Shown here: piece by piece, positions 17,877 through 26,051 of the stretch
Numbering within the stretch: position 1 is the stretch's first letter
How the letters are laid out: each line of letters begins with the position of its first letter
Assembly: GCF_006716785.1 (NCBI RefSeq)
Contig: NZ_VFPQ01000001.1
Span: 2,852,001-2,916,000 of the forward strand
Direction: 5' to 3'
DNA length: 64,000 bases
Origin: Thermopolyspora flexuosa
GTDB lineage: Bacteria; Actinomycetota; Actinomycetes; Streptosporangiales; Streptosporangiaceae
Notes under the pieces: generated by a model
What the model was told of the DNA's origin: nothing
Seen by the model: only the letters and a program-made list of their open reading frames with translations
The model's database searches: none
Made by a program: the position numbers and the translations under genes

Positions 17877-17906
17877 AAGGCCCCGCGCGGCGTCGCGCGG
17901 GGCCTT
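17877..17906 (-). terminator. Perfect 13-bp hairpin after the NTF2-like gene
   Basis: AAGGCCCCGCGCG and its exact complement flank a four-base loop (GCGT), with the arm ending in CCTT. It begins 19 bases after the stop of the minus-strand gene at 17926 and also insulates the GntR operon. Confidence 0.8.
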
Positions 17907-17925
17907 CCCATGGGGCTGCGGCGGC

Positions 17926-18291
17926 TCAGCCGGCGGGCGTCTCCGGGCGGTCGATGACGCGCTCCCAGGCGCCGTCGGGGCGGCGGCGCGCCACCTGCAC
18001 CCGGCCGCCGGTGCCGTCGGCGGGGCGGGTCGAGGTGAGGGCGAGGTCGCCGTACCGGATCGTCGGGAGCGGCTCCTCCACCGGGAACGGGAGCGGGGCG
18101 TGCTCGAGCATGCCGGCCAGCACCTCGCGGATCGCCTCGCGGCCGACGGTCACCGAGCCCGGCGGGTAGGCGAGCACGGCGTCCGGCGCGTACAGCTCGG
18201 CGAGGCCGTCGGCGTCCCGGGCGTTCGCCCGCTCCACGAACAGCCGGGCGATGTCCTCGGGGGTGGCGGCGGGCTCATATGTCCTGGTCAT
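17926..18291 (-). CDS. SnoaL/NTF2-like small protein
   Basis: 121 residues. The pattern TPEDIARLFVERANARDADGLAELYAPDAVLAYPPG followed by VGREAIREVLAGML is the cone-shaped NTF2-like fold (SnoaL/limonene epoxide hydrolase superfamily), common in actinobacteria as isomerases, hydrolases or ligand binders. No catalytic set can be assigned. It is divergent from a LysR regulator with about 95 bases between starts, so it is probably the regulator's target. Confidence 0.8.
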   Translation of the reverse strand: MTRTYEPAATPEDIARLFVERANARDADGLAELYAPDAVLAYPPGSVTVGREAIREVLAGMLEHAPLPFPVEEPLPTIRYGDLALTSTRPADGTGGRVQVARRRPDGAWERVIDRPETPAG

Positions 18292-18344
18292 CGTGGGCTC
18301 CTGTCGTGCGGTTCCACTCCCCTCCAGGGTGCGGCGACCAGGAT

Positions 18345-18359
18345 CTATAAGTCCAATAG
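18345..18359. promoter_or_regulatory. Candidate LysR-binding box
   Basis: CTATAAGTCCAATAG has the T-N11-A form with symmetrical ends CTAT and ATAG, the shape of LysR recognition sites. It lies between the divergent NTF2-like and LysR genes in a locally AT-rich stretch. Confidence 0.45.
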
Positions 18360-18390
18360 AGGTTTCTTCTCTGATCTAGAATCGATGGTT

Positions 18391-19281
18391 ATGGAGCTGC
18401 GGCAGCTCGAGTACTTCCTCGCGGTGGCCGAGGAGGCGAGCTTCACCCGGGCCGCCGAGCGGGTGCGCGTCGCCCAGCCCGGGGTGAGCGCGCAGATCCG
18501 CAGGCTGGAGCGGGAGCTCGGCGCGGAGCTGCTCGACCGGTCCGGCCGCACGGTACGGCTCACCGAGGCCGGCGAGGCCGTGCTGCCCTACGCGCGGGCG
18601 GCGCTCGCCGCGGTGGCGGGGGCGCGGCTCGCGGTCGAGGAGCTCACCGGGCTGCTGCGGGGGCGGGTCGCGGTCGGCACGGTCACCGCGCACGGGGTCG
18701 ACCTGCCGGGCCTGCTCGCCGCCTTCCACCGCGACCACCCCGGGGTCGAGATCACGCTCACCACGGCGACCACCGACCGGCTGCTGGACGACCTGCGCGG
18801 CGGGCGGCTCGACGCCGCGATCGTCAGCATCGGCGAGGACACGCCACCGGGGGTGGAGATCCACGTCGTCGAGGAGCAGCCGATCGTGGCGGCGGTCGCG
18901 CCCGGCCACGAGCTCGCCGGCCGCGAGGTCGTGCCGCTCGCCGAGCTGCGCGGCCACGCGCTGATCTGCCTGCCGCCGGGCACCGGGGTGCGGGCCCGGC
19001 TCGACGAGGCGTGCGCCGCCTGCGGATTCGCGCCGCGCATCGCGTTCGAGGCCGCCGATCCGGGGATGCTCGCCCGGCTCGCCGCCCACGGGCTCGGCGT
19101 CGCCGTACTCCCCCGGGTCGTCGCCGAGGCGCACGCCGACCGGCTGTGCGTCGTCCGGATCGACCCGCCCGCGCTGCGCGGCCGCCTCGCGTTCGCGTGG
19201 CGCGCGTCCGGCCCGGTGAGCCCGGCGGCCCGCGCCCTGATCGCCCGCGCCCGCGCGGTGCCGGTCCACTCGGCGGCCTGA
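18391..19281 (+). CDS. LysR-family transcriptional regulator
   Basis: 296 residues. Helix-turn-helix at 1-60 (MELRQLEYFLAVAEEASFTRAAERVRVAQPGVSAQIRRLERELGAELLDR), then an effector domain of the usual length ending in an Ala-rich tail. ATG 18385 is two codons upstream and equally possible. Divergent from the NTF2-like gene, which it probably controls together with itself. Confidence 0.88.
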   Translation: MELRQLEYFLAVAEEASFTRAAERVRVAQPGVSAQIRRLERELGAELLDRSGRTVRLTEAGEAVLPYARAALAAVAGARLAVEELTGLLRGRVAVGTVTAHGVDLPGLLAAFHRDHPGVEITLTTATTDRLLDDLRGGRLDAAIVSIGEDTPPGVEIHVVEEQPIVAAVAPGHELAGREVVPLAELRGHALICLPPGTGVRARLDEACAACGFAPRIAFEAADPGMLARLAAHGLGVAVLPRVVAEAHADRLCVVRIDPPALRGRLAFAWRASGPVSPAARALIARARAVPVHSAA

Positions 19282-19350
19282 CCCGCGCGAGCGTTACGGC
19301 CCGGCGCCTCCGGCCGCCGCCTTGGCCGCCGGGTCCGGCGCGCCCACCTG

Positions 19351-19381
19351 GCCGAGGCGGTCTCGCAGGTACGGCCTCGGC
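19351..19381 (-). terminator. Weak hairpin after the P-loop kinase gene
   Basis: GCCGAGGC and GCCTCGGC pair across a 15-base loop directly after the stop of the minus-strand gene ending at 19382. It would also end transcription of the plus-strand LysR gene. Low confidence because no T-run is seen. Confidence 0.35.
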
Positions 19382-19963
19382 TCAGGGACGCGCCGCGCTC
19401 CAGGCGCGCACGCAGCGGTCGATCTGCTCGGCCAGCGGCGGCGCGCCGAGCCGGTTGTCGATCTCGACGTGCGGCACGACCGGCGGCTCGTCCACCCGGA
19501 TCGCCCGCAGGAAGTTCTCGAAGTTCGCGAGCTTCCCGGCGTCCCGGGCGAGCCCGCGCTCGACGAGCCTGCGCCGCAGGGTGGGCCCGTCGGAACGCAC
19601 CCACAGCAGGTGCACCTCGCCGCCGCCGAGCTCCTCCACCCACCGCCGCCACGATTCGGCGTCGTGCACCTGGCTGGTGAACGGCCCGGTGAGCATCACC
19701 GGGCAGCCGTGGGACCGGATCTCCCGGGCGGTCGCGGTGAGCCCGGCGTACTCGTGCACTTTGACGTGCCGGTCATACCAGGGGCCCTCCCGCTCCCCCT
19801 CCGGCCTGCCGTACGCGGCGAGCGTCGCCGCCACGAAGCCGCCGTACACGGTGTCCTTGTCGAGCAGCGCCGGGACGGGGTCGAGCCGGGCGAGCAGCAG
19901 CTCGCACACGGTCGACTTCCCCGCGCCCGGCGGTCCGGAGACGATCCACAGCGGAGCGGGCAT
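19382..19963 (-). CDS. P-loop kinase of the AAA/zeta-toxin-like ATPase group
   Basis: 193 residues. Walker [20 protein letters not shown] is at the very N-terminus, followed by [11 protein letters not shown], a typical DKD/DTxxG acceptor-binding segment, and a LID-like [12 protein letters not shown]. The size and order fit a small-molecule or nucleoside-type kinase of unknown substrate. It ends about 100 bases from the convergent LysR gene and follows ptsI on the same strand with a 33-base gap, so it may be co-transcribed with ptsI. No antitoxin is visible next to it. Confidence 0.75.
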   Translation of the reverse strand: MPAPLWIVSGPPGAGKSTVCELLLARLDPVPALLDKDTVYGGFVAATLAAYGRPEGEREGPWYDRHVKVHEYAGLTATAREIRSHGCPVMLTGPFTSQVHDAESWRRWVEELGGGEVHLLWVRSDGPTLRRRLVERGLARDAGKLANFENFLRAIRVDEPPVVPHVEIDNRLGAPPLAEQIDRCVRAWSAARP

Positions 19964-19996
19964 GCCCCCAGCATCCCAGCAGGCGGCCCCGGCCGG

Positions 19997-21670
19997 TCAC
20001 CCGGCCGCCCGCACCGCCGCCCGCGCGGCCTCCGGATCGGGGGCGTCCAGCGCGAGCTCGGCGTTGCGGCGGCACTCGGCGAGGGTGTGCCGGGCGAGGG
20101 CGTCCCGTACGGCGGGCACGCTGCGGGCCGACATGGACAGGCTGGTCACGCCGAGCCCGACGAGCACGGTGGCGAGCAGCGGATCGGCGGCGGCCTCGCC
20201 GCAGACGCCCACCGGCCTGCCCGCGGCCCGCCCGGCCTCGGCGCACAGCTCGACCATGCGCAGCAGCGCGGGCTGCCAGGGGTCGAGCAGGTCGGCGAGG
20301 TCGCCGTGCTGGCGGTCCGCGGCGAAGGTGTACTGGCTGAGGTCGTTGGTGCCGATGCTGAGGAAGTCGAGCCGGTCCAGCAGCCGGTCGGCGTGCAGCG
20401 CCGCGGCCGGGACCTCGATCATCGCCCCGACCCGGGACAGCCCGCGGGCGCGGGCGCGCCGGGCGAAGTCGGCCGCCTCGGCGGGGGTGGTCACCATCGG
20501 CGCCATCACCCACGGGGTGGTTCCGGTCTCCCGGGCGGCCTCGGCGATCGCGTCGAGCTGGGCGTCGAGCACCTCGGGCCGGAGCCGGGCCACGCGCAGC
20601 CCGCGCACCCCGAGCGCCGGGTTGACCTCCTCGGCGAGGCCGAGGAACGGCAGCGGCTTGTCGGTGCCCGCGTCGAGGGTGCGGAACACCACCGGCGCGC
20701 CGGCCGGGAAGGCCCGCAGCACCTCGGCGTACGCGGCGACCTGCTCCTCGTGGGTGGGCGGGGTGCGCCGGTCGAGGTAGAGGAACTCGGTGCGGAACAG
20801 GCCGACGCCCTCGGCGTCCACGCCCGCCTCGGCGTCGGCCGCCGAGCCGATGTTGAGCAGCAGCTTCACCGGGTGCCCGTCGGCGGTACGGCCCGGCCCG
20901 CTCGTCCTGCCGATGCGCTCGCGCTCGGCGCGGGCCTGCCGCTGGATCTCGCCGGCCTCCGCCTCGCCGATGCCGGTGACGATCTCGCCGGTCCCGCCGT
21001 CGACCGCCGCCCAGGTGCCGTCGGGGATGCCGGCCGCGCCGGGGCAGGCGACCACCGCGGGCAGCCCGAGGGCCCGGGCGAGGATCGCGGTGTGGCTGGT
21101 CGGCCCGCCCTTCTCGGTGACGAGCGCGAGCACGGTGTCCGGGTCGAGGTTGACGGTGTCGGCGGGGGCGAGGTCCTCGGCGACGAGGATGAACGGGTGC
21201 CCGGGCGCGGGGATGCCCGGCATCGGCAGCCCGAGCACGGCGGCCACCGCGCGGTTGCGGATGTCGTCGAGGTCGCTGGCGCGCTCGGCGAAGTAGCCGC
21301 CCGCGACGAGCAGCGCCGCGCGGTGGTCGGCGCACGCCGCGTCGATCGCGTGCGCGGCGTCGAGGCCGGAGGCGACGCGCCGCTCCACGGACTCGGCGAG
21401 CATCGGGTCCTCCGCGATCGCGGCCTCCGCCTCGAGGATGTCGCGCGCCGCCGGGTCGGCCGCGCCCTCCGCCCGCCTGGCCAGTTCCCGGGCGGCCTGT
21501 TCCAGGCCGCGCAGCGCCCGGGCGGTCTCGGCCGCCGGGTCGGTGACCGGCGTGGGCGGCGGCAGCAGCGGCGGGGCCGCCATCCGATACACCCGGCCGG
21601 CGGCGCGGCCGGGGCTGATGCCGAGCCCGCGCAGCGTCTCGGGGGTCGTCCCGGATGCCGGATCACCCAT
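19997..21670 (-). CDS. ptsI: PTS enzyme I (phosphoenolpyruvate-protein phosphotransferase)
   Basis: 557 residues, the usual length. Enzyme I autophosphorylates from PEP and passes the phosphate to HPr in the cytoplasm. The active-site His lies in GGPTSHTAILARALG (near residue 192); the PEP-binding barrel shows GVGLFRTEFLYLDR, FRTLDAGTDKPLPFL, NPALGVRGLR, MIEVPAA, FLSIGTNDLSQYTFAADR and CGEAAADP. ATG 21670 aligns with the family start (LRGLGISPGRAAG); the frame continues upstream to an ATG at 21874, but the 68 extra residues are Arg-rich and unlike enzyme I. It is divergent from the deoR operon and shares its promoter design. Confidence 0.95.
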   Translation of the reverse strand: MGDPASGTTPETLRGLGISPGRAAGRVYRMAAPPLLPPPTPVTDPAAETARALRGLEQAARELARRAEGAADPAARDILEAEAAIAEDPMLAESVERRVASGLDAAHAIDAACADHRAALLVAGGYFAERASDLDDIRNRAVAAVLGLPMPGIPAPGHPFILVAEDLAPADTVNLDPDTVLALVTEKGGPTSHTAILARALGLPAVVACPGAAGIPDGTWAAVDGGTGEIVTGIGEAEAGEIQRQARAERERIGRTSGPGRTADGHPVKLLLNIGSAADAEAGVDAEGVGLFRTEFLYLDRRTPPTHEEQVAAYAEVLRAFPAGAPVVFRTLDAGTDKPLPFLGLAEEVNPALGVRGLRVARLRPEVLDAQLDAIAEAARETGTTPWVMAPMVTTPAEAADFARRARARGLSRVGAMIEVPAAALHADRLLDRLDFLSIGTNDLSQYTFAADRQHGDLADLLDPWQPALLRMVELCAEAGRAAGRPVGVCGEAAADPLLATVLVGLGVTSLSMSARSVPAVRDALARHTLAECRRNAELALDAPDPEAARAAVRAAG

Positions 21671-21883
21671 CTCGCACCGCCTCAAGGTCCTAGGTCGCGG
21701 CTGGTCGGGGCCGCCGTCCGGAGCGGCGTCGCCGGTGCGGCCGGTCGCCGCCGGGTGGACGCTCCGCCGGGTGTGCGCGGACCGGGGCCGGGCGGCGTTC
21801 CGCCCACGCCGGTCCGTCGTCCGGCGCCGCCTCGCCGCGTGCCCCCGCGCCGCGGCAGGGGTTCCGGCGGGCATTGCCCTGCG
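21671..21883 (-). other. Long ptsI leader region
   Basis: If transcription starts at the promoter in 21884-21945, ptsI mRNA has an untranslated leader of about 230 bases, unusual beside the roughly 30-base leader of the divergent operon. A 65-codon Arg-rich frame (21887 to 21690) starts at the position equivalent to the GGTGA site of the deoR side and stops 20 bases before ptsI. It could be a leader peptide or chance; I do not call it a gene. Confidence 0.35.
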
Positions 21884-21945
21884 TCACCGCCGCGTTTCCG
21901 TGTTGTTGCGTTTGGTTTTATACCCGAATGTGTGGAGCGTCAAGG
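21884..21945 (-). promoter_or_regulatory. ptsI promoter/operator module (inverted copy)
   Basis: On the minus strand it reads a -35 TTGACG (21938-21943), CCACACATTCGGG in the spacer, a -10-like TATAAA (21917-21922), then ACAACACGGAAACG and GGCGGTGA. The same elements, in the same order and nearly the same spacing, occur on the plus strand at 22195-22254 before the deoR gene. The GAAAC-containing part downstream of the -10 is the likely DeoR-type operator. Confidence 0.75.
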
Positions 21946-22194
21946 CGGGTTCCGGGCACCCATCCCCACACATCCCAACACGACCGGGCACGCTCGGCAA
22001 CCCTGCGTTACCTACGGCCCGTAACGCCACCATCACCCGACCGTAACCCGCCATCCACGGCCGCTCCCCCATAACGGTTCCATCACGACATACCGCCACC
22101 TCGTGATCACCAGGGGGAGCCGTAAAGGCGCCGCGGCGGCCCGGAGCCGGCCCGCACGGCCGTGCCGTACCGCGATAATGATCATGAACGGCAC
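21946..22194. other. Spacer between the divergent PTS promoters
   Basis: About 250 bases between the two promoter modules. No gene is visible. It is less GC-rich than coding DNA and includes CTCGTGATCACCAG, with the small palindrome GTGATCAC near 22103. Confidence 0.3.
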
Positions 22195-22254
22195 CCTTGA
22201 CGGGCCACACATTCGGGTATAAACAAAGCTGAAACAACACGGAAACGGCGGTGA
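22195..22254 (+). promoter_or_regulatory. deoR-operon promoter/operator module
   Basis: Plus strand: -35 TTGACG (22197-22202), then CCACACATTCGGG, -10-like TATAAA (22218-22223) or TAAACA with a 17-base spacer (22220-22225), then repeated ACAAAGCTGAAAC and AACACGGAAAC elements and the GGCGGTGA ribosome binding site. The repeated GAAAC units downstream of the -10 resemble the direct repeats bound by DeoR/FruR-type repressors, which would block both promoters until the sugar phosphate is present. Confidence 0.75.
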
Positions 22255-22262
22255 ATCACAGA

Positions 22263-23024
22263 ATGTACGCCGAGGAGCGTCAGCAGGAGATCCTGCGCCG
22301 GGCCAGGGCGAACGGCCGGGTCGACGTGGTCACGCTCGCCGAGGAGTTCCAGGTGACCACCGAGACGATCCGCCGGGACCTCACCGCCCTCGAGCGCGCG
22401 GGCGTGCTGCGCCGCGTGCACGGCGGCGCGATCCCGGTGGAACGGCTCGGCTTCGAACCGGCGCTGTCCACCCGGGACAACGTGATGACCGCCGAGAAGG
22501 AGCGCATCGCCAAGGCGGCGCTCGCCGAGCTGCCCGAGGACGGCTCGATCATCATCGACGCGGGCTCCACCACCCGCCGCCTGGTGCAGGTGCTGCCGCT
22601 CGACCGGGAGCTCACCGTCATCGTCAACTCACCGCCGCTCGCCACGGCGCTCGCCACCCGCCCCAACCTCAACGTGATCATGCTCGGCGGGCGGGTCCGC
22701 CCCCGGACCCTCGCCACCGTCGACGACCTGGCGATGCAGCCGCTGTCGCAGTTCCACGTGGACGTGGCATTCATGGCCACCAACGGCTGCTCGGTGGCGA
22801 AGGGCCTCACCACGCCCGACCCGGCGGAGGCGGCGATCAAGCGGGCCATGGTGCGCGCGGCCGAGCGCTGCGTGCTGCTCGCCGACCACACCAAGTTCAC
22901 CAACACCTACCTGGCCCGCTTCGCCACCGTGGACGAGATCGACGTGGTGATCAGCGACACGGGCCTCAGCGACGAGATCGCGGCCGAGCTGCAGGCCGCG
23001 GGCCCGGAAGTGATCCGCGCATGA
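22263..23024 (+). CDS. DeoR-family repressor of the PTS locus
   Basis: 253 residues. N-terminal DeoR helix-turn-helix (MYAEERQQEILRRARANGRVDVVTLAEEFQVTTETIRRDLTALERAGVLRRVHGGA) and a C-terminal sugar-phosphate sensor domain with DGSIIIDAGSTTRRL and MATNGCS. Such proteins release DNA on binding a phosphorylated sugar such as fructose 1-phosphate. ATG 22263 has GGCGGTGA at good spacing; GTG 22251 would lie inside that site. First gene of the operon. Confidence 0.92.
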   Translation: MYAEERQQEILRRARANGRVDVVTLAEEFQVTTETIRRDLTALERAGVLRRVHGGAIPVERLGFEPALSTRDNVMTAEKERIAKAALAELPEDGSIIIDAGSTTRRLVQVLPLDRELTVIVNSPPLATALATRPNLNVIMLGGRVRPRTLATVDDLAMQPLSQFHVDVAFMATNGCSVAKGLTTPDPAEAAIKRAMVRAAERCVLLADHTKFTNTYLARFATVDEIDVVISDTGLSDEIAAELQAAGPEVIRA

Positions 23025-23088
23025 CCGGCCCCGCGTCGTCCCCCAGGCTCACCGCCGCGGCCCTGCGGCACCGATCGGGGGTGGGCTC

Positions 23089-24039
23089 GTGATCCTCACC
23101 GTCACGCTCAATCCGAGCCTCGACCGGACCATCGAGATCGCCGAGCTCACCCGCGGCACGGTGATCCGGGCCGGGGCCGCCCGCCTCGACCCGGGCGGCA
23201 AGGGCGTCAACGTGTCGCGCGCGCTGCTCGCCAACGACGTCCCCACCTGCGCCGTGGTCCCGTACGGCGGGGACGAGGGCCGCCGCCTGGTCGAGCTGCT
23301 GTCCGACGAGGGCATCGACATGATCATGGTCCCGGTCTCCGGGGCCACCCGGTCGAACATCACCCTCGCCGAGCCCGACGGCACCGTCACCAAGATCAAC
23401 GAGCCGGGCACCCCGCTCACCCCGGCCGAGCTGGAGACGCTGGCGGCGGCCGTGCTCGACGCGGCCGGCGCGGCCGACTGGGTGGTCGCCTCGGGCAGCC
23501 TGCCGCCCGGGGTGCCCACCGACATCTACGCCCGGCTGTGCCGCCGGTTCGCCAAGGCCGGGATCCGTACCGCGGTCGACACCAGCGGACCGGCCCTGGT
23601 CGCCGCGCTCGCCGCCGGGCCCGCCCTGGTCAAGCCGAACCGCGAGGAGCTCGCCACGGCCGCCGGCGTACCGGTCACCACCCTCGGCGACGCGATCGAC
23701 GCCGCCCGCAAGCTGCGCGCGATGGGCGCCCGCACCGTGCTCGCCAGCCTCGGTGCCGACGGCGCGGTGCTCGTCGAGGGCGAGGCCGAGGAGCGGGTCT
23801 GGTACGGCACGGCCGAGGTCGCCGAGCCGCGCAGCACGGTCGGCGCGGGCGACGCCATGCTCGCCGGGTTCCTCGCCGCGGGCGCCCGCGGCCGGGACGC
23901 GCTCGCCGAGGGGCTGGCGTGGGCCGCCGCCGCGGTGGCGCAGCCCGGCAGCCGCATGCCCCGCCCCCACGACATCAGGCGGGACACCGTGCGGTTCCCG
24001 CCGCCCGATCCAGACCTGCCGCTGCGGTCCGGGGGCTGA
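23089..24039 (+). CDS. PfkB-family sugar-phosphate kinase (1-phosphofructokinase-like)
   Basis: 316 residues. Ribokinase/PfkB fold with the family signatures DPGGKGVNVSRALLAN near residue 35 and the catalytic STVGAGDAMLAGFLA near 255. The MILTVTLNPSLDRTIEI start is characteristic of the 1-phosphofructokinase/tagatose-6-phosphate kinase/PfkB subgroup, which add phosphate to ketose phosphates. In this operon it probably phosphorylates the ketose phosphate made by the dehydrogenase, but direct fructose 1-phosphate kinase activity is also possible. GTG start, 64 bases after deoR. Confidence 0.88.
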   Translation: MILTVTLNPSLDRTIEIAELTRGTVIRAGAARLDPGGKGVNVSRALLANDVPTCAVVPYGGDEGRRLVELLSDEGIDMIMVPVSGATRSNITLAEPDGTVTKINEPGTPLTPAELETLAAAVLDAAGAADWVVASGSLPPGVPTDIYARLCRRFAKAGIRTAVDTSGPALVAALAAGPALVKPNREELATAAGVPVTTLGDAIDAARKLRAMGARTVLASLGADGAVLVEGEAEERVWYGTAEVAEPRSTVGAGDAMLAGFLAAGARGRDALAEGLAWAAAAVAQPGSRMPRPHDIRRDTVRFPPPDPDLPLRSGG

Positions 24040-24101
24040 CAGCGGCACACCCCCCACCCCGACCGGAGCCATCACCCGGTCACCCCGGAAGGAGAGACAG
24101 G

Positions 24102-25274
24102 ATGGCCTCAGCGTACACACCGGAAGTACAGGGCACCGGAGTCAAGGCCTCGATCCAGCGCCTCGGCGGGCACCTCGCCGGGATGATCATGCCGAACATC
24201 GGCGCGTTCATCGCCTGGGGCCTCATCACCGCCTTGTTCATCCCGTCCGGATGGTGGCCGAACGAGACCCTCGCCGAGCTGGTCGGCCCGATCATCACCA
24301 CGCTGCTGCCGATCCTCATCGGCTACACCGGCGGCCGCATGGTCCACGGCCAGCGCGGCGCGGTCGTCGGCGCGGTGGCGACGATGGGCGTGGTGGTCGG
24401 CAGCGACGTGCCGATGTTCCTCGGCGCGATGATCGTCGGCCCGCTCGCCGCGTTCGTCATCAAGCTCGTCGACCGGCTGGTCCAGGACCGGGTCAAGGCC
24501 GGCTTCGAGATGCTGGTGGACAACTTCACCGCCGGCATCGTCGGCGGCGCCATGGCGATCGCGGGCGTGCTCGCCATCGGCCCGGTGGTCCAGCAGGTGA
24601 CGAACGCCGCCGGCTCGGCGGTCGGCTGGCTCGTCGACCACAGCCTGCTGCCGCTGGCGTCGTTCCTCATCGAGCCCGCCAAGGTGCTGTTCCTCAACAA
24701 CGCGATCAACCACGGCGTGCTCGGCCCGCTCGGCGTCGCCGAGGCGGCGCGGGACGGCTCCTCGATCCTGTTCATGCTCGAGACCAACCCCGGCCCCGGC
24801 CTCGGCCTGCTGCTCGCCTACATGTTCTTCGGCCCGCGCCTGCTGCGCGCCAGCACCCCCGCCTCGGCGATCATCCACTTCTTCGGCGGCATCCACGAGA
24901 TCTACTTCCCGTACGTGCTGATGAAGCCGCGCATGATCGCCGCGGTGATCGCGGGCGGCGTCACCGGCGTGGCCACCTTCATGGTCACCGGCGTCGGCCT
25001 CGTCGCCACCCCGGCCCCGGGCAGCATCTTCGCCTACCTGACCATGACCCCGCGCGGCGCCCACTTCGGCGTCCTCCTCGGCATCGTCCTCTCCGCGGGC
25101 GTGTCCTTCCTCGTCGGCGCGCTGCTGCTCGGCTTCGGGAAGGCGTCCGGGGACAGGCCGGAGGACGGCGGCGAGCCCGCCGCGCAGCCTGAGCCCGTCG
25201 CCGGAGGCGAGACCGCCGCCGGCCACACCACCGCGGACCGCGACGCCGCCCGCACGGACGTGCGCCGGTCGTGA
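24102..25274 (+). CDS. PTS EIIC membrane transporter, mannitol type
   Basis: 390 residues, strongly hydrophobic up to about 355, then a polar tail. The family's substrate-site motif appears as IIHFFGGIHEIYFPYVLMKPR, and NNAINHGVLGPLG is also characteristic of MtlA-type EIIC. It carries the sugar alcohol across the membrane while EIIB phosphorylates it. The E. coli MtlA protein has A, B and C domains fused; here they are separate genes. ATG 24102 follows GGAAGGAGAGACAGG. The substrate is most likely mannitol or a related hexitol. Confidence 0.9.
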   Translation: MASAYTPEVQGTGVKASIQRLGGHLAGMIMPNIGAFIAWGLITALFIPSGWWPNETLAELVGPIITTLLPILIGYTGGRMVHGQRGAVVGAVATMGVVVGSDVPMFLGAMIVGPLAAFVIKLVDRLVQDRVKAGFEMLVDNFTAGIVGGAMAIAGVLAIGPVVQQVTNAAGSAVGWLVDHSLLPLASFLIEPAKVLFLNNAINHGVLGPLGVAEAARDGSSILFMLETNPGPGLGLLLAYMFFGPRLLRASTPASAIIHFFGGIHEIYFPYVLMKPRMIAAVIAGGVTGVATFMVTGVGLVATPAPGSIFAYLTMTPRGAHFGVLLGIVLSAGVSFLVGALLLGFGKASGDRPEDGGEPAAQPEPVAGGETAAGHTTADRDAARTDVRRS

Positions 25275-25291
25275 AGGAGGCAGGAAGGACC

Positions 25292-25600
25292 ATGGCGACC
25301 ATCGACGGCAGCACCATCAAGAAGATCGTCGTCGCCTGCGACGCGGGCATGGGGAGCAGCGTGATGCTCGCCTCCACCGTGCGCAAGCAGCTCAAGAGCC
25401 ACGGCGTCGAGGTGGTGCACACCCCGGTCAACAGCATCCCGGGCGACGCCGACGTGGTGCTCACCCACGCCGGGCTCGCCGACCGGGCCCGCTCGTCCGC
25501 CCCGGGCATCCCGGTCGTGCCGTTCCGGGTCTTCATCGGCGACCCGGCGGTGACCAAGGTCGTCGACGCCATCAAGAAGGGCGGAACCTTCGATGCCTGA
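25292..25600 (+). CDS. PTS EIIB subunit, mannitol type
   Basis: 102 residues. The phosphocysteine loop is IVVACDAGMGSSVMLAS, Cys16 being the phosphorylated residue. ATG 25292 follows GGAAGGACC; a GTG at 25271 is possible but overlaps the EIIC stop. Cytoplasmic; accepts phosphate from EIIA and donates it to the sugar bound in EIIC. Confidence 0.92.
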   Translation: MATIDGSTIKKIVVACDAGMGSSVMLASTVRKQLKSHGVEVVHTPVNSIPGDADVVLTHAGLADRARSSAPGIPVVPFRVFIGDPAVTKVVDAIKKGGTFDA

Positions 25601-26051
25601 GGCAGCGCCGCTGCCGCTCGACCCCCGCGCCATCCGGCTGGACGCGGCCGCGTCCAGCCGGGAGGACGCGATCACCCAGTGCGGCCGGATCCTGCTCGAG
25701 GTCGGCGCGGTCGAGCCGCCGTACATCGACAGCATGCTCGAGCGGGAGCGCTCGATCTCCACGTACGTCGGGGAGGGCGTGGCGATCCCGCACGGCACCG
25801 CCGAGGGCAAGGACGTGGTACGGCACGACGCGATCTGCGTGCTGCGCTTCCCCGGCGGCGTCGACTGGGACGGCGAGCGGGTGGACGTGTGCGTGGGCAT
25901 CGCCGCCAAGGGCGACGGGCACGTGCGGCTGCTGTCCGAGCTCGCCCAGATCCTGCTCGATCCCGACCGGGCCCGCCGGCTGCGCGAGGCCACGGAGGCG
26001 GACGCCGTACTGCGTCTGCTCCAACCCGCCGAAGAGGAGGCCGATTCGTGA
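25593..26051 (+). CDS. PTS EIIA subunit, mannitol/fructose type
   Basis: 152 residues. The active-site His is in STYVGEGVAIPHGTAEGK (His67), the classic fructose/mannitol EIIA pattern. It overlaps the EIIB stop by eight bases and its own stop overlaps the dehydrogenase start (GTGA), indicating translational coupling. Accepts phosphate from HPr. Confidence 0.93.
   Translation: MPEAAPLPLDPRAIRLDAAASSREDAITQCGRILLEVGAVEPPYIDSMLERERSISTYVGEGVAIPHGTAEGKDVVRHDAICVLRFPGGVDWDGERVDVCVGIAAKGDGHVRLLSELAQILLDPDRARRLREATEADAVLRLLQPAEEEADS

Noticed and set aside
19382-19963. Zeta-type toxin of a toxin-antitoxin pair
   Set aside because: The P-loop pattern would allow it, but no small antitoxin gene lies next to it and it sits beside ptsI.
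21671-21874. N-terminal extension of enzyme I to 625 residues
   Set aside because: The extra 68 residues are Arg-rich and unlike any enzyme I, and the family start coincides with ATG 21670.
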